Shown piece after piece: positions 22,701 through 30,856 of a stretch of 64,000 bases of DNA. Each line of letters opens with the position of its first letter. Position 1 is the stretch's first letter. The notes below the pieces were generated by a model. It was not told where the DNA came from, ran no database searches, and saw nothing but the letters and a program-made list of their open reading frames with translations. Source of the DNA: B10-G9 sp963712165 (lineage in GTDB: Bacteria > Chloroflexota > Anaerolineae > Anaerolineales > UBA11858). The translations under genes and the position numbers were made by a program. The stretch covers positions 744,001 through 808,000 of the forward strand of contig CAVQGY010000002.1 in NCBI GenBank assembly GCA_963712165.1. The letters run 5' to 3'.

Positions 22701-23363
22701 ATTCTGGGCAGTGCCGCGAATTACAGGTCTGTCCGGGTTCAGAGCTCGATTGCGGTGGGCCATGACAGCTTCTTCAGAAAGCAGTTCTGCCAGGGTCTCA
22801 TCGGAAAGCATTTCTACTTTATTGATCTCGTGGGATACCCGGAACCCTTCAAAGAAGTGCAGGAAGGGGATGCGGGATTCCAGGCTGGCGGCCTGAGATA
22901 TGGCTGCGAAGTCATGGGCTTCCTGGACAGATCCAGAACCGAGCATGCCAAAACCGGTTGCCCGGGCTGCCATCACATCAGAGTGATCTCCGAAGATGGA
23001 CAGTGCCTGGGCGGCCAGCGAGCGAGCCGCTATATGGAAAACGGTCGGGGTCAACTCGCCGGCGATCTTGTACATATTGGGCAGCATCAGCAGCAAGCCC
23101 TGGGAAGCCGTGAAAGTGGTCGTTAATGCGCCAGCTTGCAGCGCACCGTGCACTGCGCCAGCTGCGCCGCCTTCCGCTTGCATTTCCATCACGTCGGGAA
23201 CGGTACCCCAGATATTGGTTTTGCCCTGGGCTGACCAGGCGTCTGCATGTTCTCCCATGGGGGAGGAGGGTGTGATCGGATAGATAGCGATCACTTCGTT
23301 GATCTTATGGGCGACTGCAGCAACTGCTTCGTTGCCGTCAATCATTCGGATAGTTTTGGACAT
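19791..23363 (-). CDS. nifJ: Pyruvate:ferredoxin (flavodoxin) oxidoreductase, homodimeric type
   Basis: 1190 residues, the usual length for single-chain POR/NifJ. In order: pyrimidine-binding alpha domain (IAIYPITPSSPMGEHAD near the start), gamma domain, a ferredoxin domain with two [4Fe-4S] motifs (CIQCNKCAFVCPHA and CTGCSLCVSSCPKAD, about 680-760) and a C-terminal TPP domain (CAGCGETPY...GATGCSSIYGGNLPTTP and GGDGWAYDIGYGGLDHVL). It oxidises pyruvate to acetyl-CoA and CO2 with reduction of ferredoxin, a central step of anaerobic carbon metabolism. Single gene with its own promoter and terminator. The start ATG follows GGGAGTT. Confidence 0.95.
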   Translation of the reverse strand: MSKTIRMIDGNEAVAAVAHKINEVIAIYPITPSSPMGEHADAWSAQGKTNIWGTVPDVMEMQAEGGAAGAVHGALQAGALTTTFTASQGLLLMLPNMYKIAGELTPTVFHIAARSLAAQALSIFGDHSDVMAARATGFGMLGSGSVQEAHDFAAISQAASLESRIPFLHFFEGFRVSHEINKVEMLSDETLAELLSEEAVMAHRNRALNPDRPVIRGTAQNPDVYFQARETVNPYYEKTPGIVQKAMDKFKKLTGREYKLFDYEGAADAERVIVIIGSGGDAAAETAKFLHKEDDQKVGVVKVRLYRPFSVKHFLEAFPSTTKVIAAMDRTKEPGAAGEPLYQDVVAAIVEGMNEGIAPFKTAPRVIGGRYGLSSKEFTPGMVKGIFDEMSKENPKNHFTIGINDDVSHTSLEFDPCFLIESDDVIRSVFFGLGSDGTVGGNKNSITIIGDQTENYAQGYFVYDSKKAGAKTISHLRFGPEPIRAPYLIEVGQANFVACHQFSFLEQIDMLKYVAPGGTFLLNSIYGPDEIWENLPLDFQQAILEKEADFYIVDAYKIAEDVGLGTRINTVMQTCFFALSGVLPKDRAIKEIKAMIKKSYGKKGEDVVKMNNSAVDQSLENMHKIEMPAKADSSMRMRPPVPVDSPDFVTNVIGTIIKGEGDSLPVSAFSEDGTFPTGTTQYEKRNIALEIPQWNPDTCIQCNKCAFVCPHAVIRPKVYDAELLKGAPETFKSIDATGREFKDMKFTIQVAPEDCTGCSLCVSSCPKADIENPALKMVEQVPLRETEGENWEFFKSIPNPDRTTLKLNRPKDSQFLEPLFEFSGACAGCGETPYVKLLSQLYGDRSFIANATGCSSIYGGNLPTTPWKVNEYGHGPTWSNSLFEDNAEFGLGMRLTVDKQREYAIELLAEFKDQLGQDLIDEILNADQSTEAGIIDQRARVETLREKIKGETSRKAKDLFSVADKLVRKNVWIVGGDGWAYDIGYGGLDHVLASGRNVNVLVLDTQVYSNTGGQASKATPMGAVARFAESGKGMPRKDLGMMAMNYGYVYVAQVAMGSSDTQTLRAFREAEAFDGPSLILAYSPCIEHGIDMSKGLDQQDLAVKSGVWPLYRYDPDRAEEGKNPLQLDSKPPSIQVKDFAYTELRYRSLLKSNEERAEKLMKAAQKGVEKRWSLYEQMAKMDYSLEEEKA

Positions 23364-23434
23364 AAACTTAACTCCCTAGAATTAGGATAGTAAACGCGTT
23401 AAATCCGGGCTGGATAACCCCAACCCAGCCACTT

Positions 23435-23464
23435 ATTATAATCGATGAGGATGTGGGTTGTGAA
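23435..23464 (-). promoter_or_regulatory. Candidate promoter of the POR gene
   Basis: On the minus strand TTCACA (23464-23459), an 18-base spacer and TATAAT (23440-23435), about 70 bases before the ATG. A GGCTGG/CCAGCC hairpin lies in the resulting 5' leader. Confidence 0.5.
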
Positions 23465-23475
23465 TGTTATCTTTA

Positions 23476-24648
23476 TTAGGTATTGATCCCTTTAGATATG
23501 ACATTCTCCCCATATTTATCCTGCAATTCCCGCATAGTTTCTTGCAGTTTGAGGTCCTTCTGCACCCCAGTATCCCACAATCCCAGCTGTTTGGCATGGG
23601 TGTCCAGGTTGTGCACTCCTACCCCGATCAGCCTGACCCGCCGACCATCTTCCCAAACCTGGTCCAATAAGTTAATAGCGGCTTCAACGATCGTCTCGTA
23701 ATCATTGATGGCTTGAGAAAGAGTTGTTTGGCGGGTGAGGGTAGTGAAATCTGACCAGCGGAGTTTGATCTGAACAGTCTTTCCCCGGAGGTTTTTCTTC
23801 TGAAGTCGATGGGAAACCTGGTGGGAGAGTTTATTAAGATGCTCCCGTAGTTCGCTTTTCCGTCCCAGGTCCTCAGGAAAGGTCCGCTCATTACTGACAG
23901 ATTTGACCCCTCGTTCTGTTACGATTCCACGCTGGTCAATGCCTTTCGCTCGCCGTGAGAGATCATAGCCGTGTTTTCCAAATTTAGTGGCCAGATCGAA
24001 CTCTGGATAATCCGCCAGGTCACCAATGGTATGAATATTGAAGCGCTCCAGCCTTTCCCGGGTCTTGGGTCCCACACCGGAGAGCATTTGCACAGGGAGA
24101 GGGGCCAGGAAAGATCTTTCTTCGCCTGGAGGGACCACCGTGATCGCATTGGGTGGACCTTCACCCGTAAAAGCTATCTTGCCCACATCTGTGGCAATTT
24201 TAGCTACCAGTTTATTGCTGGCAATGCCAATGGAATTGGGTAATTTGATCTCGTTCAAGATCGCACCTTGAATGGTCCTGCCAACATCCCGGGGGGAAGG
24301 GCCCAATCCAGTGATATCCAGGAAGGCTTCGTCTATGGATATCTGTTCAATCTGATCTGTGAATCTTCTCAAGCGGTCCATTACCAGCCTGGAATAGCGC
24401 CCGTAATCATGATGATTGCGGGAGACCAGGATCAAGTTTGGACAGAGCTGGAGGGCTTTGGCTGCCGGCATCGCGGAACGCACACCCTTCTTGCGTGCCG
24501 GGTAGGAGCAGGAGGTGACCACACCCCGGCCAGTGGGAGAACCACCGACAGCAAAGGCCTTCCCGCGCAAACCAGGATCCTTGATCTCTTCCACGGCACA
24601 GAAGAAGGCATCTAGATCCAAATGAAGGATTACGCGGGAGGAGGACAT
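23476..24648 (-). CDS. dinB: DNA polymerase IV (Y-family)
   Basis: 390 residues from ATG 24648 (a TTG at 24651 is the alternative). Catalytic metal ligands are visible in LHLDLDAFFCAVE (about 9-21) and QISIDEAFLDITG (about 105). The AVGGSPTGRGVVTSCSYPARKKGVRSAMP finger segment and the little-finger domain (RGKTVQIKLRWSDFTTLTRQ) complete the protein. It performs error-prone lesion bypass. It starts nine bases after the terC stop on the same strand, so it is probably co-transcribed with terC. No LexA box could be recognised. Confidence 0.93.
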   Translation of the reverse strand: MSSSRVILHLDLDAFFCAVEEIKDPGLRGKAFAVGGSPTGRGVVTSCSYPARKKGVRSAMPAAKALQLCPNLILVSRNHHDYGRYSRLVMDRLRRFTDQIEQISIDEAFLDITGLGPSPRDVGRTIQGAILNEIKLPNSIGIASNKLVAKIATDVGKIAFTGEGPPNAITVVPPGEERSFLAPLPVQMLSGVGPKTRERLERFNIHTIGDLADYPEFDLATKFGKHGYDLSRRAKGIDQRGIVTERGVKSVSNERTFPEDLGRKSELREHLNKLSHQVSHRLQKKNLRGKTVQIKLRWSDFTTLTRQTTLSQAINDYETIVEAAINLLDQVWEDGRRVRLIGVGVHNLDTHAKQLGLWDTGVQKDLKLQETMRELQDKYGENVISKGINT

Positions 24649-24657
24649 CAACGAGGT

Positions 24658-25401
24658 TTACTCCTCAACAGAATAAGGTTTGCGCAATTGAACTGGCGTA
24701 GTCTTGGCACGTACCTGCAGGTTTATGACTTCAACGAAGACAGAAAAGCCCATTGCGAAGTAAATATAACCTTTGGGGATGTGAAGGCCCAAGCCATCAG
24801 CGACCAGGGAGAAACCGATCAGAAGCAGAAAGCTGAGCGCAAGGATCTTTAAGGTCGGGCGTCCATTGACAAATTCGCTGATCGGACTTGAGGCAAACAG
24901 CATGATTCCTACAGCGATAACCACTGCTATGACCATAATGGTAATTTCATTAACCATGCCCACGGCTGTGATCACAGAGTCCAGCGAGAAGACGATATCA
25001 AGCAGCATGATCTGGAAGATCACTCCGGTAAGGGTCGCAGCTACATTCTGGGACGCGTGCCCTTCTTCACCTTCCAGTCGTTCATGGATTTCAAAGGTGC
25101 TCTTTCCCAGCAAGAATAAGCCGCCGATGATCAAGATCAGATCCCGTCCAGAGATATCATAGGAGAAGATGCTGAACAGAGGAGCTGTAAGGCGGGTCAG
25201 CCAGGCGATAGAGAACAGAAGCAGTATCCTGGTGATCATTGCCATCAATAAGCCGACCTGCCGCCCGGTTTTCTGCTGATCTTCGGGTAGTTTGCCAGCG
25301 ATAATGGAGATGAAGATGATGTTATCGATACCCAGGACAATTTCCAGAGCGGTCAATGTCAGCAGAGCAATCCAGCTTTCAGGTGATGTGATCCATTCCA
25401 T
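24658..25401 (-). CDS. TerC family integral membrane protein
   Basis: 247 residues from ATG 25401, placed six bases after AAGGAAA. Seven to eight hydrophobic helices and the family's acidic intramembrane motifs are visible: LTALEIVLGIDNIIFISI (helix 1) and IMLLDIVFSLDSVITAVGM (mid protein), the latter with the paired aspartates thought to bind metal. TerC-family proteins are linked to tellurite resistance and Mn2+ export; the substrate here is not known. First gene of a probable terC-dinB pair. Confidence 0.88.
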   Translation of the reverse strand: MEWITSPESWIALLTLTALEIVLGIDNIIFISIIAGKLPEDQQKTGRQVGLLMAMITRILLLFSIAWLTRLTAPLFSIFSYDISGRDLILIIGGLFLLGKSTFEIHERLEGEEGHASQNVAATLTGVIFQIMLLDIVFSLDSVITAVGMVNEITIMVIAVVIAVGIMLFASSPISEFVNGRPTLKILALSFLLLIGFSLVADGLGLHIPKGYIYFAMGFSVFVEVINLQVRAKTTPVQLRKPYSVEE

Positions 25402-25476
25402 AAACAATTTCCTTTTCTAAATCCATTCCAGCTTGTGGGCTTGCGATATTGATTACGAAATCCCCAACATTAAGTT

Positions 25477-26805
25477 TCAGGCAAGGGCGCCTGCAAAGAT
25501 TTCCAGGGGGTGCAGCGCACTCCGGTCGGTTGTATGAGCGATCTGTTCCCGGCAGGATGTGCCGGATGCGCAGATGATCGTTTCTGGTCCAGATTCCCTA
25601 ATCCGAGGCGCTAATCCCAGGTCAGCGATTTCCAGGGAAAGCTGATAATGTTCTTTTTCATACCCAAAAGCTCCAGCCATACCACAGCATCCTGCTTCGA
25701 TTTCCTCTACAGATGAGCCGGGTATCATCCGCAGAAGTTCCAGAACCCTGGCGGTGCCGAAGTTGGCTTTCTGCTGACAATGTCCGTGATAGAGGATCTG
25801 GAGAGGTTTGGTGCTGAATTCCAGGGGATTCTGTAAAGCATTGAGTTCATTCAGCAGGAAATCCTCAGCCATGATCGCAGCTCTGGATATGCTCTCAGCC
25901 TTCTGCCCCGGGACAAGATCAGGATATTCTTTTTTGAGCATAACCATCACCGTGGGCTCACAGCCGATAATGGGAATCCCTTTTTCCGCATAAGGCGCCA
26001 GCAGATCGATATTTATTCGAGCCAACTTTTGGGCTTTATCCAGAACGCCCTTGGAGTATGCCGGGCGGCCGGAATCAACCTTTTCCTTAAGAACGATCAG
26101 ATCCAAACCGGCTCTTTCGCAGATCCTTATCAGCGCTTTACCAATCTGGGGGTAGTTATATTCCAGATATGTATCGTAGAAGAACACAGCCTGCTTGTTC
26201 TCCGGGGCACTAGGATTCCGCTCCCTGCCAAAATACCATTCTGTAAAGGTCTGCCTGGCAAAGAGGGGAAGTTTTCGATCAGGATGGATGCCAATCATTG
26301 ACATCAGGTGTGAGAGAGGAGAGCGCAGGAGCAAATTTGATAGCGGGGCAAATCGTTTGGCGAGGTAGCTGACCTCGGCGATGTTGGCGAAGAACCAGCT
26401 TCTGAAGGGAAGGCCATGTGCCTGGTAATAGCCGTGGAGGAATTCCGCTTTGAGCTTGCTCATGTCCACGGAGGAAGGACATTCATTCATGCATGCCTGG
26501 CAGGATAGGCATAGATCCAAGGTTTGATAAAGCTCGCGTGAGGAAAACCCTTTCGGACCCATTCTGCCGCTGATAGCTGCCCGCAGCATATTGGACCGTC
26601 CCCGGGTGCTGTGTTGTTCGTCGCGAGTAGCCTGGAAAGAGGGGCACATCACACCACCATCCAATTGACGGCATACCCCTGCTCCATTGCACATTTCCAC
26701 AGCCCTGTCAAAACCCCGGTCGGATTCAAAACTTAATAATGTCTTATTTGGTTGATAGAGGCTCTGGTATTCAGGTCCATATCGCAGAAGGTCGACCTGG
26801 TCCAT
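25477..26805 (-). CDS. Fe-S domain half of a frameshifted FAD/(Fe-S) dehydrogenase (GlcF/GlpC-like)
   Basis: 442 residues as drawn, but probably not an independent gene. Two ferredoxin-type cluster sites are present (CNGAGVCRQ...CPSF and CLSCQACMNECPSS), then cysteine-rich CCG domains (GHCQQKANF, CCGMAGAFGYEK). The Met taken as start lies inside a continuous homologous stretch: upstream in this frame the sequence reads FDPDHHLNPGKVIDPPK, which is the normal C-terminal end of the FAD domain. The full product would be a fusion of about 960 residues, oxidising a 2-hydroxy acid such as D-lactate or glycolate. The substrate is not determinable. Confidence 0.75.
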   Translation of the reverse strand: MDQVDLLRYGPEYQSLYQPNKTLLSFESDRGFDRAVEMCNGAGVCRQLDGGVMCPSFQATRDEQHSTRGRSNMLRAAISGRMGPKGFSSRELYQTLDLCLSCQACMNECPSSVDMSKLKAEFLHGYYQAHGLPFRSWFFANIAEVSYLAKRFAPLSNLLLRSPLSHLMSMIGIHPDRKLPLFARQTFTEWYFGRERNPSAPENKQAVFFYDTYLEYNYPQIGKALIRICERAGLDLIVLKEKVDSGRPAYSKGVLDKAQKLARINIDLLAPYAEKGIPIIGCEPTVMVMLKKEYPDLVPGQKAESISRAAIMAEDFLLNELNALQNPLEFSTKPLQILYHGHCQQKANFGTARVLELLRMIPGSSVEEIEAGCCGMAGAFGYEKEHYQLSLEIADLGLAPRIRESGPETIICASGTSCREQIAHTTDRSALHPLEIFAGALA

Positions 26806-28361
26806 TTTGGGGGGATCAATGACCTTGCCGGGGTTGAGGTGATGATCAGGATCGAAGATCTCTTAATTTCCCGGAAAGCCTGAGTCAGTCCAGGACCAAA
26901 GAGCTGTTGGGAAAACTCTCCCCTGACAATTCCTTCCCCGTGTTCGCCGCTGGTTGTGCCCCCATAACGGATCACCAGGGACAGTGACTTTTCCGCCAGG
27001 GATCTCATTTGCCTGACTCCATCCGCGCTTTTGAGGTTTACCTGGGGGCGGATATGCAAACATCCTGCGCTGGCATGGGCGTAGAAGGCAATTTCTCCAA
27101 TTCCAATTTCAGCGGCAAATTCCCTAATTTCCAGGGCATATTTAGCCAGGTGTTCTACCGGGACTGCCGCGTCTTCAATAAATGCGGTGGCTTTGGCATC
27201 ACCTCGTTTGCTCTGCAAGATACCGAGACCTGCTTTGCGAGCTTTCCAGATTTTGTTTTGTTCCTCTTTATTGAGGAGTGAGGATATCGGTCCCAGGCTG
27301 GTCAGCTGGAGTTCTTTCTGGGCAAGGCCTTCAAGGTCATCCCCCTGATATTCTACGGCCAGAACTGCCTCAGGATCTTCCTGGATAGCTGTCAGAAGAG
27401 GTTCATAGGCGGGATTGGCGCGCGCTAGGCGGATGAGCATGCGATCTATCAGCTCCACTGCGCTGGGAGATGTATCCAGAATGTAGGGGACACATTCCAG
27501 TGCTGCCTGAAGCTCCTTGAAATGGATTAAAAAGAGTACTCTGTGCTCGGGAAGTGGTACCAAATTCAATTTGGCTGCAGTCACTATCCCCAGTGTGCCT
27601 TCAGACCCGGCAAGCAGGGTTGCTGGATTCAGCTTGTCCTGGTTGGCAACAGGGAGTAGGTTATACCCTGCAACATTTCGGAAGATTTTTGGATAGTTAG
27701 CGTTAATCTCAGGTCGGTAGCGCTCGATGAGCTTAGGGACCTCCTGGTAGATCCTGGCAGCCAGGGAATTCCTATTCTGGAGATTACTTCGTTCAATCTC
27801 TGAAAGCCCCCTAAATCTGGCAATCGAGGCATCTGAAAGAACTGTCTCCGTTTCCAGAAGATGATCATGGGCCATTCCATACAGGATGGAATGGGCGCCG
27901 GTCGCGTTGTTGCCGAGAATACCACCCACAGTAGCCCGATCCGCGCTGGCAGGGTCTGGGCCAAAGGTCAGCTTATCAGACGCCAGATAACGGTTGAGAG
28001 AACCCAGTACCACACCGGGCTGAACCTCAACAGTCCTCTCCTGGGGGTTATAGGACAGGACCTGGTCCATATGTCGCGAAAGATCCAGGATCAGCGCTTC
28101 ACCAATGGCCTGCCCGGCGAGGCTGGTTCCTGCCCCCCGGGGAAGGACAGGTACGCTGTGATTTCTGGCAATTTCCACTGCAGCTGAAACCTGGCTGGTG
28201 TTTTTTGGCCAAGCCACACAGACCGGCGTGATCTGATAAATGCTAGCATCTGTGCTGTAGAGCGTCCGGGTGACCTCGTCCCCCTTGCAGGGGATACCGG
28301 CCTGGCTCAGATCATCTATCAGACCCCTGGGTATGCTGTTGAAATGGCTCGATTCAGACAT
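26733..28361 (-). CDS. FAD-binding (GlcD/D-lactate dehydrogenase-like) half of a frameshifted dehydrogenase
   Basis: 542 residues as drawn. An FAD-binding PCMH domain (PVLPRGAGTSLAGQAIG, VQPGVVLGSLNRYL, GPDPASADRATVGGILGNNATG) is followed by the FAD-oxidase C-terminal domain ending GGTTSGEHGEGIVRG. The last roughly 45 residues after AFREIK are out-of-frame: restoring one base near 26862 (AAG-AGATC to AAGGAGATC on the coding strand) gives EIFDPDHHLNPGKV and runs straight into the Fe-S half. So a single-base deletion, real or a sequencing error, splits one fused gene. Promoter region is shared with the divergent acyl-CoA mutase gene. Confidence 0.8.
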   Translation of the reverse strand: MSESSHFNSIPRGLIDDLSQAGIPCKGDEVTRTLYSTDASIYQITPVCVAWPKNTSQVSAAVEIARNHSVPVLPRGAGTSLAGQAIGEALILDLSRHMDQVLSYNPQERTVEVQPGVVLGSLNRYLASDKLTFGPDPASADRATVGGILGNNATGAHSILYGMAHDHLLETETVLSDASIARFRGLSEIERSNLQNRNSLAARIYQEVPKLIERYRPEINANYPKIFRNVAGYNLLPVANQDKLNPATLLAGSEGTLGIVTAAKLNLVPLPEHRVLFLIHFKELQAALECVPYILDTSPSAVELIDRMLIRLARANPAYEPLLTAIQEDPEAVLAVEYQGDDLEGLAQKELQLTSLGPISSLLNKEEQNKIWKARKAGLGILQSKRGDAKATAFIEDAAVPVEHLAKYALEIREFAAEIGIGEIAFYAHASAGCLHIRPQVNLKSADGVRQMRSLAEKSLSLVIRYGGTTSGEHGEGIVRGEFSQQLFGPGLTQAFREIKRSSILIITSTPARSLIPPKWTRSTFCDMDLNTRASINQIRHY

Positions 28362-28448
28362 GTCGGTAGTATACCAAAGAACGTTCCAGGAAATAGATCA
28401 CACCACCTTATCTCCCCCCTGGGGGATGAATAATCCTGGATAAATAAG

Positions 28449-28457
28449 TGCTATAAT
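28449..28457 (+). promoter_or_regulatory. Extended -10 promoter of the acyl-CoA mutase gene
   Basis: TGCTATAAT, an extended -10 element, about 40 bases before the start codon; no convincing -35. Confidence 0.45.
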
Positions 28458-28495
28458 TTTTATGTTAATGTTCAGTTGCCGTCCAAGGAGGATGT

Positions 28496-30175
28496 ATGTC
28501 TGACCAGCGGGAGAGGAGTACATTCCGCGATGAGATCCAGAGGTGGGAACAGGAAACGCTTCAGGCCAGCCTGGATAGGTCTCCGGAACGGCGAAACCAG
28601 TTCATCACCACCTCATCGGAATCGGTCAACCGGCTGTACACACCTGAAGACCTGGAAGGGCATGATTTCCAGGAACAGATCGGTTATCCGGGACAATATC
28701 CTTTCACGCGCGGAGTACACGCGACGATGTACCGCTCCCGTCTGTGGACCATGCGGATGTTCGCGGGTTTTGGAACTCCCGAGGAGACCAACCAGCGTTT
28801 CAAGTATCTTCTAAGTCAAGGACAAACCGGCTTGTCGGTGGCATTTGATATGCCAACATTAATGGGTTTTGACACCGATGCTCCGGAAGCAGATGGTGAG
28901 TTTGGACGCTGCGGTGTGGCGATTTCCTCCTTAAAGGATATGGAAATTCTCCTGGAAGGACTGCCATTGGATCAGATCTCAACCAGTATGACCATCAATT
29001 CCCCCGCAGCGGTGATCTGGGCTATGTACATCGCGGCTGCGGAGAATCAAGGAATAGAAAAATCCCGGCTGAGAGGTACGATTCAGAACGATATCCTCAA
29101 GGAATATATAGCCCAGAAGGAATATATCTTTCCCCCCGAACCATCTATGCGATTGGTGACCGACACCATTGCCTATGGATCTGAAAAAGTGCCTCTCTGG
29201 AATACGATCAGCATCTCTGGTTACCATATCCGCGAAGCAGGATCCACTGCCGTCCAGGAACTGGCTTTTACATTGGCAGATGGTTTGGAGTATGTTCGTT
29301 GGGCATTGGACAGGGGATTGGATATTGATGAATTCGCCCCCCGGCTGTCATTTTTCTTTAATGCCCATAATGATTTCTTTGAAGAGATCGCGAAATACCG
29401 GGCAGCTCGCAGGATATGGGCCCGAGAAATCCGGGATACTTTCGGATCGAAGAATCCGCGATCCTGGTTGATGCGCTTTCATTCACAGACAGCAGGTGTG
29501 TCTTTAACTGCCCAGCAGCCTGAGATCAATATTATTCGGGTTGCCATTCAAGCCCTGGCTGCAGTGCTAGGCGGCACTCAATCCTTGCATACCAACAGCA
29601 TGGATGAAGCCCTTGCCCTGCCATCGGAACACGCGGTCACGGTCGCCCTGCGAACCCAACAGATCATCGCTGAAGAATCTGGCGTTGTTAACACGATCGA
29701 TCCCCTGGGCGGTTCCTATTTTGTGGAAGCATTGACCAATAAAATGGAAGAGCAGACATATGAGTATTTTAATAGAATAGAAGCCCTGGGAGGCGTTTTA
29801 CCAGCTATTGAAAGAGGCTTTTTCCAGGGCGAAATCTCAGATTCGGCCTACCGTTATCAGAAAGAGATCGATCAGGATATCCGAAAGGTGATCGGGGTGA
29901 ATGCCTACAAGGATCAAAAGGATCCTGAAATCCCTCTGCTGAAAATGGATCCGGATGGCTACAGAAACCAGGTCGGCCGGATCGAAAAGCTGAAGAGCGA
30001 ACGGGATCCTGGAAGGGTAGGGCAAACCCTGGATAAGCTGCGGATTGCCTGCCAGGGGACAGAGAATACCATGCCCTATATCCTCGAAGCTGTGCATGCT
30101 TATGCCACCCTGGGAGAGATAATCGGGGTTATGAAAGATGTATTTGGTATATATCGGGAAGAAAATTGGATCTAA
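28496..30175 (+). CDS. Acyl-CoA mutase large subunit (methylmalonyl-CoA mutase N-terminal type)
   Basis: 559 residues, the length of the separate large subunit without the B12-binding domain. The start follows AAGGAGG. Active-site landmarks: YPFTRGVHATMYRSRLWTMR (contains the substrate-contacting tyrosine region), GQTGLSVAFDMPTLMGFD, HSQTAGVSLTAQQPEIN and AVLGGTQSLHTNSMDEALALP. The QQPEIN sequence differs from the QQPYNN/QDPYNN of classical methylmalonyl-CoA mutases, so another branched acyl-CoA (for example isobutyryl- or ethylmalonyl-type) is possible. A separate B12-binding small subunit is needed and is not in this window. It is followed closely by xseB. Confidence 0.85.
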   Translation: MSDQRERSTFRDEIQRWEQETLQASLDRSPERRNQFITTSSESVNRLYTPEDLEGHDFQEQIGYPGQYPFTRGVHATMYRSRLWTMRMFAGFGTPEETNQRFKYLLSQGQTGLSVAFDMPTLMGFDTDAPEADGEFGRCGVAISSLKDMEILLEGLPLDQISTSMTINSPAAVIWAMYIAAAENQGIEKSRLRGTIQNDILKEYIAQKEYIFPPEPSMRLVTDTIAYGSEKVPLWNTISISGYHIREAGSTAVQELAFTLADGLEYVRWALDRGLDIDEFAPRLSFFFNAHNDFFEEIAKYRAARRIWAREIRDTFGSKNPRSWLMRFHSQTAGVSLTAQQPEINIIRVAIQALAAVLGGTQSLHTNSMDEALALPSEHAVTVALRTQQIIAEESGVVNTIDPLGGSYFVEALTNKMEEQTYEYFNRIEALGGVLPAIERGFFQGEISDSAYRYQKEIDQDIRKVIGVNAYKDQKDPEIPLLKMDPDGYRNQVGRIEKLKSERDPGRVGQTLDKLRIACQGTENTMPYILEAVHAYATLGEIIGVMKDVFGIYREENWI

Positions 30176-30186
30176 AGGACTTTGAT

Positions 30187-30411
30187 ATGAGCGATGCTAA
30201 GTTCAAACCGCTAGAAGAGTTATCCTATGAAGAAGCCCTCAAAGAATTAGAGGGGCTTGTTAAAACTCTCGAAAGCGGAGAAAATGACTTGCAAACCACT
30301 CTGCTGTATTTTGAGCGTGGTCAGCATCTGGCATCCCACTGTTTATCCTTGCTGGATAATGCTGAGGCCAAAGTAGAAAAACTCATGAAGGGGGATAATG
30401 AACCTTCCTGA
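30187..30411 (+). CDS. xseB: Exodeoxyribonuclease VII small subunit
   Basis: 74 residues from ATG 30187, which has AAAGGA seven bases upstream (a TTG at 30166 overlaps the mutase stop and is less likely). LSYEEALKELEGLVKTLESGENDLQTTLLYFERGQHL is the two-helix core of XseB. The protein binds XseA to form exonuclease VII, which degrades single-stranded DNA; xseA is not in this window. Its end overlaps the next gene by 14 bases. Confidence 0.9.
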   Translation: MSDAKFKPLEELSYEEALKELEGLVKTLESGENDLQTTLLYFERGQHLASHCLSLLDNAEAKVEKLMKGDNEPS

Positions 30412-30853
30412 TATCTTGCTATTTAATCCTGTCCTGTTATCTGCCCTCATAGCCTGGCTAACAGCCCAGGTCCTAAAGGTGTTTATTGAACTGATCACAA
30501 AAAGGAGCATGAATTGGGCGCTGCTGTTCCAGGCCGGAGGTATGCCCAGCTCCCATTCCGCGATGGTCAGCGCCTTGGGATTGTCAACAGGAATGGTTTA
30601 TGGATTTGATTCCCCGGTCTTTTCTGTAGCAGCAGTTCTGGCGATGATCGTGATCTATGATGCGACCGGTGTTCGCCGTGAATCTGGCCGGCAGGCAGTT
30701 TTGATCAACTCTATCATCGAGGAACTGAGCAAAGGGAAAATCCCTCCCCAGGAAAAGCTCAAAGAAGTGCTCGGCCACACACCTGGTGAAGCCCTTCTGG
30801 GCACTCTGTTAGGTTTATCGATTGGTTTTATGGTGGGTTTCTACTTGGTATAA
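30398..30853 (+). CDS. Divergent PAP2 family membrane protein (DUF212)
   Basis: 151 residues, several hydrophobic helices. The core AGGMPSSHSAMVSALGLSTGMVYG and YDATGVRRESGRQAVLIN are hallmarks of the DUF212/divergent PAP2 group, related to acid phosphatase/vanadium haloperoxidase proteins. Function unknown; the KXXXXXXRP part of the normal signature is absent. Translationally overlapped with xseB, so co-transcribed. Confidence 0.88.
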   Translation: MNLPDILLFNPVLLSALIAWLTAQVLKVFIELITKRSMNWALLFQAGGMPSSHSAMVSALGLSTGMVYGFDSPVFSVAAVLAMIVIYDATGVRRESGRQAVLINSIIEELSKGKIPPQEKLKEVLGHTPGEALLGTLLGLSIGFMVGFYLV

Positions 30854-30856
30854 GGC

